From an uncultured Clostridia bacterium (lineage in GTDB: Bacteria > Bacillota > Clostridia > Oscillospirales > Acutalibacteraceae): 17,670 nucleotides of DNA. Under the pieces are notes generated by a model. It searched no databases and had not been told where the DNA came from. It saw only the letters and a list, made by a program, of their open reading frames with translations. The position numbers were made by a program, and so were the translations under genes. Shown here in pieces: positions 1 to 6,004 of this stretch; the first letter of the stretch is position 1; each line of letters starts with the position of its first letter. The DNA lies in contig CAMFYM010000017.1 in the NCBI GenBank assembly GCA_946002045.1, positions 1 through 17,670 of the forward strand, given 5' to 3'.

Positions 1-61
1 TTCTAATTGTATATACTCAATATTAACATATTTCCCTTTAAAAATAAAATATTTTTTAATA

Positions 62-90
62 TTGACTAAATTTCGTGCAAACTATATTAT
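62..90 (+). promoter_or_regulatory. Sigma-A-type promoter for the metallophosphoesterase gene
   Basis: A -35 box TTGACT (62-67) and a -10 box TATTAT (85-90) are separated by exactly 17 bases. Transcription should begin near base 97, giving a leader of only about 11 nt that holds the AGGTGA ribosome binding site (96-101) and little else. The upstream 60 bases are AT-rich and show nothing else recognisable. Confidence 0.7.
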
Positions 91-107
91 TATATTAGGT
101 GATATAA

Positions 108-932
108 ATGGTTTACATTGTTATTATAGCGATAATGATAATATTTGTTATATTTTGCTATTTTCAAAACAACAGGATTGATAAGACCTACTATGAAATT
201 AAAAAAGATAATATTGATAGAGATTTAAAAATTGTGCATCTTTCTGACTTTCATTCAAAAAGAATTAACAAAGTTGTTGATATTTTAGAAAAAGAGAAGC
301 CAGACATAATCTGCATTACAGGTGACTATATTAACGACAAATGCAAAAACAAAGAAAAAATGCTTGAATACGGCAAAAGACTTGTGAGTATTGCTCCTGT
401 ATATTACATAACCGGTAATCACGAAAGGCGACTTGACTCCTTTGACCAGCTGATGTGTGAGTTAAAATCAATAGGGTTTATCGTTTTGCTTAATGAAATT
501 GCAGAAAATGATGAAATTGCAGTGTTGGGATTAGATGAAAATCAGGCTGATTTTAAGGATTACAGAGCAAGAAAAAACGGCACATTTGAATATAAGGATA
601 TGAGCAAATATTTCAAGGAACTTGAAAAAATTGACAAGCTACGCATAGTGCTAAGCCACTTCCCCGAAAACTTTGAAGGATTAAAGGAAATGAATTATTC
701 ACAATATAATTTTGATTTACAGCTATCAGGTCATGCTCATGGTGGTCAGTGGATAATGCCCCTTGTAGGTCCATTATTTTCTCCGGGACAAGGAGTATTT
801 CCTAAATATGCAAGGGGTAGCTTTGGTGACAAACCTATGATGATTGTAAGTCGTGGATTAGGAAATTCGGAATTTCCGTTAAGGCTTTTTAATCATCCTG
901 AGGTTATAATTATAAGCATAAAAAAATCGTAG
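108..932 (+). CDS. Membrane-anchored metallophosphoesterase (YkuE/YaeI-like)
   Basis: Predicted dinuclear-metal phosphoesterase of the calcineurin-like family, 274 aa. Residues 3-19 form a hydrophobic N-terminal segment that probably anchors it in the membrane. All family motifs appear in order: LSDFHS (D47, H49), GDY (D73), GNHE (N104, H105), LSH (H184) and SGHAHGG (H209, H211), so the metal centre looks intact. Relatives of this architecture (YkuE, YaeI) act on phospholipid or lipid A-type phosphoesters at the membrane; the substrate here cannot be read from sequence. The ATG lies 6 bases after AGGTGA. It is a single-gene unit with its own promoter, and its TAG stop lies inside the terminator hairpin shared with the convergent peptidase gene. 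Confidence 0.88.
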   Translation: MVYIVIIAIMIIFVIFCYFQNNRIDKTYYEIKKDNIDRDLKIVHLSDFHSKRINKVVDILEKEKPDIICITGDYINDKCKNKEKMLEYGKRLVSIAPVYYITGNHERRLDSFDQLMCELKSIGFIVLLNEIAENDEIAVLGLDENQADFKDYRARKNGTFEYKDMSKYFKELEKIDKLRIVLSHFPENFEGLKEMNYSQYNFDLQLSGHAHGGQWIMPLVGPLFSPGQGVFPKYARGSFGDKPMMIVSRGLGNSEFPLRLFNHPEVIIISIKKS

Positions 933-951
933 AGCAATCTACGATTTTTTT
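921..951. terminator. Bidirectional intrinsic terminator holding both stop codons
   Basis: A perfect 13-bp inverted repeat, AAAAAATCGTAGA (921-933) and its complement (938-950), closes a GCAA tetraloop (934-937) of the GNRA type. The A and T tracts at the base act as the U-tract in either direction. The TAG stop of the phosphoesterase (930-932) is in the left arm. The TAG stop of the convergent peptidase (939-941 on the complement) is in the right arm. Confidence 0.9.
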
Positions 952-1451
952 AATGTTCTTTCTCTGTCTTTGTAATCGGGTAAATATTGTTCAATTAAAT
1001 TGTAAAAATCCCTGCTGTGATTGTGATGCTTAATATGTGCAAGCTCGTGAACAACAACATAATCAATAGCATAATCGGGATACTGCATTAAGAATACGGA
1101 AAAGCATAGGGAATTATTTTGGTTACAGGAACCAAAACGCTTTTTTGCTTTAGTTATCTTTATTCCTGTTGGCTTTAAGCCCATAAGTCTTGAATAATAC
1201 TCAACCCTTTTAGGTATTACATCCTTTGCAAGAACCATTAGATTGTTTATCTGTTCATCTGTTAGACTTGTTTTTTCAATGGCACGCTTTTTATTTTCTA
1301 TTGCCCTTTCAATCCAGGATTGATGCTTTTGCACAAAATTATCAATAACGCTTTTGGGCGTCAATAAAGGAGCTTTAACAACAGCATTAAGCTCGTCATT
1401 GACTGATAGGGTCATTGTTTTTCTGCTTGAACGAATTACAATTATTTCCAT
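939..1451 (-). CDS. YgjP-type (DUF45) zinc metallopeptidase-like protein
   Basis: SprT/YgjP-like putative metallopeptidase of 170 aa. The zinc motif HELAH (H135, E136, H139) is followed by H145 in HNHSRDF, the expected third ligand, and by the family hallmark before it, KRFGSCN (104-110, usually RWGSC). The N-terminus begins directly in the IRSSRKT strand, so it is at the short end for the family but not clearly truncated. The ATG is preceded at 6 bases by AAGGA (1458-1462). That Shine-Dalgarno abuts, and by one base enters, the TA duplication of the MITE-like element separating it from tex. It was probably translated from the tex transcript before the insertion; its present promoter is unclear. 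The physiological substrate of this family is unknown. Confidence 0.85.
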   Translation of the reverse strand: MEIIVIRSSRKTMTLSVNDELNAVVKAPLLTPKSVIDNFVQKHQSWIERAIENKKRAIEKTSLTDEQINNLMVLAKDVIPKRVEYYSRLMGLKPTGIKITKAKKRFGSCNQNNSLCFSVFLMQYPDYAIDYVVVHELAHIKHHNHSRDFYNLIEQYLPDYKDRERTLKKS

Positions 1452-1488
1452 TACTATTCCTTAAGCAAGCGAGATAAATCCTAATAAG

Positions 1489-1595
1489 TTTTTTGTGAAC
1501 GGATTTCTCGCTATGCTACGTTAAAATACTCGTTAATCCGAAAGGATTAACTGCGTTTTGTGCCTTGCCTAACAAAAAATCCGTTTCATAAAAAA
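1489..1595. repeat. Left palindromic lobe inside the MITE-like element
   Basis: The outer stem pairs 1489-1506 (TTTTTTGTGAACGGATTT) with 1577-1595, with one bulged base and one mismatch. Within it lies a perfect 8-bp hairpin, 1532-1539 with 1544-1551, closed by a GAAA tetraloop (1540-1543). The arrangement would fold on either strand as RNA, or extrude as DNA. Confidence 0.75.
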
Positions 1596-1709
1596 TCTGC
1601 GACCTAAAACGGAATTGATTTTGAGCAGATTTTTGTTTTGAGGAAGCCGTTAGGCTGGCGCCTTATAATGACGAAAAGCGAAAATATGCCGAAAGAAAGC
1701 CGTTTTAGG
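1591..1709. repeat. Right palindromic lobe inside the MITE-like element
   Basis: Two 10-bp perfect inverted repeats interleave: AAAAATCTGC (1591-1600) with 1625-1634, and CCTAAAACGG (1603-1612) with 1700-1709. The second left arm lies in the loop of the first hairpin, so the two pairings form a pseudoknot-like or alternative arrangement. On the minus strand the first pair ends in a T-run and could act as a weak terminator between tex and the peptidase, although its 24-nt loop is long. Confidence 0.6.
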
Positions 1710-1720
1710 CTTGTTCGGAT

Positions 1721-3874
1721 TTATCTCGCTTGCTTAGATGGCTTCATTGTAAGTCCAATTCTCTTTTTAGCCAAATCAACGGAAATAACCCAAACTGTAA
1801 CAATATCCCCAACCTTTAAAGCATCACTTGGATGCTTGATGAATTTATTTGTAATTTGTGATATGTGAACAAGTCCGTCCTGATGTACTCCAATGTCAAC
1901 AAAAGCACCGAAATCAATAACATTTCTTACAGTACCCTTTAGTTCCATACCTACTTTTAAGTCATCAATGCCCATAATATCTGTTCTCAAAAGAGGTGCA
2001 GGTAATTCATCTCGAGGATCTCTTCCGGGCTTTGAAATTTCCTTTGTTATATCAATAAGAGTAGGCTCACCTATGCCTAATTTTTCAGAGAGTGCTGCTG
2101 TACCCGCAGACGAAACATAAGCATCTATCTTTTTAACATCACCGTTTCTAATATCCTCATCAGTTACACCACATAATGCAAGCAGCTCCTTTGCAGCATT
2201 ATAGCTTTCGGGATGGACTGCTGTGTTATCAAGAACATTATCACTTTCGCTCACTCTCAAAAAGCCTGCACATTGCTCAAATGCCTTTGGTCCCAGCTTT
2301 GGCACCTTTTTCAGTTGTTGGCGAGAGGTAAATTTACCGTTCTCTTGCCTAAAGGACACAATATTATTTGCCACGGCAGATGATACGCCTGCTACACGGT
2401 TTAGAAGCTGAGCAGAGGCTGTATTAAGGTCAACTCCAACAGCGTTGACGCAATCCTCCACTACTCCGTCAAGGGATTGAGTTAACTGATTTTGTGGCAT
2501 ATCGTGCTGATACTGTCCTACACCGATAGCCTTTGGGTCAATTTTTACAAGCTCTGCTAACGGGTCTTGCAGTCGCCTTGCAATAGATACTGCACTTCGT
2601 AGTGATACATCGTAATCAGGGAATTCCTGCGCTGCCAATTTTGATGCAGAATAAACTGATGCTCCTGCCTCACTGACAACCATATATGAAATTCCACAAT
2701 CAAGCTCCTTGATTACATCTGCTGCAAACACCTCTGTTTCGTGTGATGCAGTACCGTTACCTATTGCAAAAATTTGAACCTTATATTTTTTTACAAGGTC
2801 TTTTATAATTCTTTTTGCCTCATCAATCTTATTATGGGGAGGAACGGGATAGATAACGCCTGTATCAAGCACCTTTCCTGTTTCATCAACAACGGCAACC
2901 TTGCAGCCTGTTCTGTAACCTGGGTCAAGACCGAGTGTTACCTTATTCTTTACAGGAGGCTGCATTAGTAATTGGCGTGTGTTATTTGCAAATACCTTGA
3001 TAGCATTAACACAGGCTCTGTCGGTTAATTCATTTCTTATCTCTCTTTCAATCGAGGGGAATATTAAGCGAGTGTAGGCGTCCTCTATTGCCTCTATAAC
3101 AAGCTGTCCCCTTTCATCATTATTTCTAATGTGGAGATTTGTGAGAATAGAAACACCTACTGCCTTGTCAAAATCCAAGGATACCTTTAATACGCCCTCC
3201 TTTTCTCCCCTGTTAACTGCTAAAATTCTGTGGTTGGCAATGCTTTTAACAGGCTCACTGTATTCCTTATACATTTCATATACGCCCAAATCCTCCTGTG
3301 CGCCTGTAACAGAAATTACTGCGTTATTTTTTAAGGAATAGCGTAGCATCTTTCTGCCCTTTGGGTCATCGGAAACCAATTCTGCAATAATATCCTTTGC
3401 TCCATTTATTGCATCATCAACAGTTAAAACATTGTCATTAAGATAGTCTTGAGCAATTTTGCTAACGCTCAATATATCATTTGTTTGAGAATAAATAGCG
3501 TCAGCCAGGCCCTGTAATCCATTTGCCTTTGCAACAGAGGCTCTTGTTTTTTTCTTTGGTCTAAATGGTCTGTATATATCCTCAAGCTCCGTTAAGGTAG
3601 CTGCATTTTCAATAGACCTCAATATTTCATCTGTCATCAACTCCTGTGATTCAATAGACAAAATTATTTTGCTTTTTTGCTCCTCCATGTTGCGAAGATA
3701 GTTTAATCTGTCAGCAAGTGTTCTTAAAAGCTGGTCGTCAAGAGAGCCTGTCGCTTCCTTTCTGTATCGAGCAATAAAGGGTATTGTATTGCCGTCATCA
3801 ATTAGTTTTATTACATTTTCTACCTGCCAAGGCTTAAGTGAAAACTCCTGTGTTAGCTTTAAATTTATATCCAT
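1721..3874 (-). CDS. tex: Tex family S1 RNA-binding transcription accessory protein
   Basis: Cytoplasmic Tex protein, 717 aa, near full length for Gram-positive homologues. It has a helical N-terminal region (about 1-300), a YqgF/RNase H-like domain starting near residue 310 (LGLDPGYRTG), helix-hairpin-helix repeats (about 480-550, including GVSSAVANNIV), and a C-terminal S1 domain (about 641-710, with GTVRNVIDFGAFVDIG). Family members bind nucleic acid and affect transcription and RNA turnover. I place the start at the ATG 3872-3874, which follows AAGGA at 6 bases; a TTG 15 bases upstream lies ahead of that site and is unlikely. The last residues (QAR after S-K) and the TAA stop are encoded by the right end of the MITE-like element. 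The original end was probably S-K-E-stop, so function should be intact. Confidence 0.93.
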   Translation of the reverse strand: MDINLKLTQEFSLKPWQVENVIKLIDDGNTIPFIARYRKEATGSLDDQLLRTLADRLNYLRNMEEQKSKIILSIESQELMTDEILRSIENAATLTELEDIYRPFRPKKKTRASVAKANGLQGLADAIYSQTNDILSVSKIAQDYLNDNVLTVDDAINGAKDIIAELVSDDPKGRKMLRYSLKNNAVISVTGAQEDLGVYEMYKEYSEPVKSIANHRILAVNRGEKEGVLKVSLDFDKAVGVSILTNLHIRNNDERGQLVIEAIEDAYTRLIFPSIEREIRNELTDRACVNAIKVFANNTRQLLMQPPVKNKVTLGLDPGYRTGCKVAVVDETGKVLDTGVIYPVPPHNKIDEAKRIIKDLVKKYKVQIFAIGNGTASHETEVFAADVIKELDCGISYMVVSEAGASVYSASKLAAQEFPDYDVSLRSAVSIARRLQDPLAELVKIDPKAIGVGQYQHDMPQNQLTQSLDGVVEDCVNAVGVDLNTASAQLLNRVAGVSSAVANNIVSFRQENGKFTSRQQLKKVPKLGPKAFEQCAGFLRVSESDNVLDNTAVHPESYNAAKELLALCGVTDEDIRNGDVKKIDAYVSSAGTAALSEKLGIGEPTLIDITKEISKPGRDPRDELPAPLLRTDIMGIDDLKVGMELKGTVRNVIDFGAFVDIGVHQDGLVHISQITNKFIKHPSDALKVGDIVTVWVISVDLAKKRIGLTMKPSKQAR

Positions 3875-3892
3875 AATCTTTCCTTTCAAGAA

Positions 3893-3922
3893 ATTATAAA
3901 TGTATTTTAACAGATTTTACAA
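3893..3922 (-). promoter_or_regulatory. Candidate tex promoter
   Basis: On the minus strand TTGTAA (3917-3922) and a consensus TATAAT (3893-3898) are 18 bases apart. The predicted transcript would start only about 12 nt before the tex ATG, leaving room for little more than the Shine-Dalgarno. The -35 box stands back to back with the divergent promoter's, with 20 bases between. Confidence 0.45.
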
Positions 3923-3942
3923 AAAAAGAAAAGTACATAATA

Positions 3943-3971
3943 TTGTAATTTGATTGTTTTTTTGATATTAT
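3943..3971 (+). promoter_or_regulatory. Promoter of the nitroreductase-exporter operon
   Basis: TTGTAA (3943-3948) and TATTAT (3966-3971) are separated by 17 bases. Start of transcription is expected near 3978, about 24 nt before the ATG at 4002, with GGAG (3990-3993) as ribosome binding site. Confidence 0.6.
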
Positions 3972-4001
3972 AGAGTCAACTACTGATTTGGAGAAACAGA
4001 T

Positions 4002-4520
4002 ATGAATTTTAATGAGCTTGCAAAAAGCAGATTTTCCTGCAGAAAATTTGATAACAAATCAGTTGAGCAGGAAAAAATCGACATTATTCTTGACACTGCA
4101 TTAAACGCACCCACAGCTGTTAACAAGCAGCCACAAAGAATATTGGTTTTAACTGATAAGAACAAGCTGGAAAGGCTGAATGCTTGTACTAAGTACGGCT
4201 TCAACGCACCCCTATGCTTTGCTGTTTGCTATGACAAATCTAAGGCATATAACAGAGGCTATGACGGTAAAAATTCAGCAGAAATAGATGCAAGTATTGT
4301 TACAACTCATATGATGCTTCAGACACAGGATTTGGGGCTTGGTACAACATGGGTTATGGCATTTAATCCAACTGCTGCAAGGCAATGCTTTGATATACCG
4401 GACGAGCTTGAAATTCTTGCTTTACTGCCAACCGGCTATCCGGCAAAGGATGTTGAAATCAGTCCACTGCACAGCAAGCATATTGATTTAGAGGAAATGG
4501 TAAGCTATAACGAATTTTAA
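4002..4520 (+). CDS. Nitroreductase family FMN oxidoreductase
   Basis: A small (172 aa) single-domain nitroreductase-fold protein, expected to bind FMN and reduce a substrate with NAD(P)H. The N-terminal SRFSCRKFDNKSVE segment carries the family's R-S-x-R-x-[FY] FMN-phosphate signature. ALNAPTAVNKQPQ (about 34-46) matches the conserved A-x-x-A-P/S-x-x-x-N-x-Q-P block. The LGLGTTWV region and the C-terminal LPTGYPA fit the flavin-contacting end of the fold. No membrane segment is present. It is the first gene of an operon; its stop (4518-4520) runs directly into the Shine-Dalgarno of the following exporter gene. The substrate cannot be predicted. Confidence 0.88.
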   Translation: MNFNELAKSRFSCRKFDNKSVEQEKIDIILDTALNAPTAVNKQPQRILVLTDKNKLERLNACTKYGFNAPLCFAVCYDKSKAYNRGYDGKNSAEIDASIVTTHMMLQTQDLGLGTTWVMAFNPTAARQCFDIPDELEILALLPTGYPAKDVEISPLHSKHIDLEEMVSYNEF

Positions 4521-4534
4521 AGGTGAGCATCATT

Positions 4535-5302
4535 ATGAATGATAAAGAATGTGTAAGATTTCTTGAAAATGTTATGGAATTCGGCAGACAGTATGTTGAA
4601 ACCGGTGCAGAAATGAAAAGAGTTGAAGATAGTCTGCACAGACTGTGTGAGGCATATGGCTTTAAGCATATAGAGGTTTATGCAGTAACATCAACGATAA
4701 TTATTACAATTAAATCACCTGAGGGTCAGATTTACACTCAAAGCGTTCGTGTTACTAACAGCTCTACCGACCTTGGCAGGCTTGAGGAACTAAATGCACT
4801 TTGCAGAGAAATTTGCAGCACTACCCCGTCGTTAGATATTCTTGATAAAAAAATACTCAACTACAAAAAACCAAAGGGTAAGCCTGTAATAAAGTGTATT
4901 GGTTATATGCTGGCAGCAGGTGGCTTTGCAGTATTTTTTGGTGGCAGTGCATTGGACGGTATTGCTGCTGCAGTTATTGCTATCGCAATTTATCTAATGG
5001 ATTATAACTTTCCTTTACGAAAGCTTAACAATGTAGTATATACATTTATTGCAAGCTTTATTTCCGGTACACTTGCTTTGATTTTTGCACGAATAGGATT
5101 TGGCAATAATGCAGATAAAATAATGATTGGTGACATAATGCTTTATATTCCGGGTCTGCTACTGGTTAATTCCATTAAGGAAATGTTCAACCGTGACATT
5201 ACAACAGGAATTAACAGGTTTATTGAGGCAATAATCATTGCCATTGCTATTGCAGGTGGCTTTGCTCTGTCGGTAATTTGCTTGGGAGGTGTGTTGAAAT
5301 GA
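4535..5302 (+). CDS. Threonine/serine exporter family protein, large (ThrE N-domain) subunit
   Basis: 255 aa integral membrane protein of the ThrE type. The soluble N-terminal part (about 5-115) has the family's conserved features: a predicted helix with GAEMKRVEDSLHRLC, then strands with VTSTIIITI and VRVTNSSTDL. It is followed by about five hydrophobic helices (from residue 125 to the end). Homologues export threonine and serine or act on short acids. ATG 4535 is chosen because AAGGTGAG (4520-4527) sits 7 bases upstream; a GTG at 4523 lies within that Shine-Dalgarno. Its stop overlaps the start of the next gene as ATGA (5299-5302), so the two subunits are translationally coupled. In many Firmicutes ThrE is split this way. 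Confidence 0.87.
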   Translation: MNDKECVRFLENVMEFGRQYVETGAEMKRVEDSLHRLCEAYGFKHIEVYAVTSTIIITIKSPEGQIYTQSVRVTNSSTDLGRLEELNALCREICSTTPSLDILDKKILNYKKPKGKPVIKCIGYMLAAGGFAVFFGGSALDGIAAAVIAIAIYLMDYNFPLRKLNNVVYTFIASFISGTLALIFARIGFGNNADKIMIGDIMLYIPGLLLVNSIKEMFNRDITTGINRFIEAIIIAIAIAGGFALSVICLGGVLK

Positions 5303-5763
5303 AGGACGCTCTAATTCAAATTGCTATGGCAGGTATCGGCACATTAGGCTTTTCTATCTACTTCAGAGTTAGAGAAAAGAATGTTGTTGCGTCAACCTTT
5401 GCAGGTATAATCGGCTGGGCTGTTTATCTTTTAGTGTTTCACTTTACAAGCAAGCTGTTTTTTGCTAACTTTGTGGCTTCGTTTGTTGTTTACATTTTTT
5501 CAGAGATAATGGCAAGAATACTTAAGGCTCCGTCAAACATTTATCTTATTCCGGGTATTATACCGTTATTGCCCGGTGGTGCGCTTTATTATATGATGCA
5601 CAATATTGTTGAGGGTAATTGGCAGGGCATCCTTTCAGAGGGAGAAAAAACTGCATCCATTACCTTTGGTATTGCAGCAGGTATCCTTGCAGGTACTGTA
5701 ATTTTCACTTATATTTCCAAAGAAAAGGAAAAGAAAAAGATTAAGACCTTGACAGAAAAATAG
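5299..5763 (+). CDS. Threonine/serine exporter family protein, small (ThrE_2) subunit
   Basis: 154 aa membrane protein matching the C-terminal half of ThrE. It has an N-terminal hydrophobic helix (GIGTLGFSIYF), a second with GIIGWAVYLLVF, a third with FVASFVVYIFSEIMAR, the conserved IYLIPGIIPLLPGG loop and a final helix (FGIAAGILAGTVIF). It ends in a lysine-rich cytoplasmic tail. ATG 5299 is preceded by GGGAGGTG (5284-5291) and overlaps the partner's stop by 4 bases. The pair is expected to form one export complex in the cytoplasmic membrane. Confidence 0.87.
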   Translation: MKDALIQIAMAGIGTLGFSIYFRVREKNVVASTFAGIIGWAVYLLVFHFTSKLFFANFVASFVVYIFSEIMARILKAPSNIYLIPGIIPLLPGGALYYMMHNIVEGNWQGILSEGEKTASITFGIAAGILAGTVIFTYISKEKEKKKIKTLTEK

Positions 5764-5788
5764 CACCCCTGAATAACACAGAGGTGCT
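5762..5788 (+). other. Imperfect hairpin after the exporter operon
   Basis: AGCACCCCTG (5762-5771) pairs with CAGAGGTGCT (5779-5788) with a single mismatch around a 7-nt loop, starting within the stop codon of the small exporter subunit. No T-run follows, so it is a poor intrinsic terminator; it may be a 3'-end stabilising or weak terminating hairpin. Confidence 0.4.
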
Positions 5789-5905
5789 CATTGTGGATGG
5801 AGTATTTTTAAAAGCAGACAGAGAAATGAAAAAAGTATTTTATGAATTGAATGAGGAGAAACTCTGACTCCGTATTCTGCTTTCCACTTATTTATCGCTT
5901 GTATG

Positions 5906-5911
5906 TATAAT
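5906..5911 (+). promoter_or_regulatory. Candidate -10 box upstream of the nucleotidyltransferase gene
   Basis: A consensus TATAAT at 5906-5911 lies in the 241-bp gap before the nucleotidyltransferase gene. No good -35 is seen at 16-18 bases. If used, it gives a leader of about 85 nt. The rest of the gap (5789-6004) shows only AT-rich sequence and a possible 24-codon GTG-initiated reading frame (5792-5866) with no supported ribosome binding site. Confidence 0.35.
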
Positions 5912-6004
5912 AGCAAATGAAAATTTCAAAACTGTTAAAGTAAAATGAATTTTATTATCAAAATTTATTTCTATTTTGTTAATTGATTTACGGGAGGTGT
6001 TACT

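Larger units (their letters stand above)
1462..1736. mobile_element. MITE-like non-autonomous element with TA target duplication
   Basis: Bases 1464-1481 (AGCAAGCGAGATAAATCC) and 1717-1734 are perfect 18-bp inverted repeats. Each is flanked on the outside by TA (1462-1463 and 1735-1736), so the element itself is 271 bp. It carries no plausible gene. Perfect terminal repeats, a TA duplication, small size and a rich internal palindromic structure match miniature elements moved by Tc1/mariner/IS630-type transposases, which target TA; the family assignment is inference. Deleting the element plus one TA joins tex to the peptidase gene so that tex ends TCT AAG GAA TAG and the peptidase ATG follows after 2 bases. 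This is strong internal evidence for insertion. The right end encodes the present tex C-terminus and stop. Confidence 0.8.

Noticed and set aside
1638..1868. Plus-strand reading frame of 76 codons crossing the element's right half and the end of tex
   Set aside because: It overlaps tex on the opposite strand and the palindromic element, has no ribosome binding site, and its protein is not recognisable.
3875..3889. TTG at 3889 as the tex start
   Set aside because: It lies upstream of the AAAGGA ribosome binding site that serves the ATG at 3874, so it adds five non-family residues without its own site.
5792..5866. Possible 24-aa peptide starting at GTG
   Set aside because: There is no convincing Shine-Dalgarno and no recognisable sequence; a frame this short is expected by chance in AT-rich DNA.
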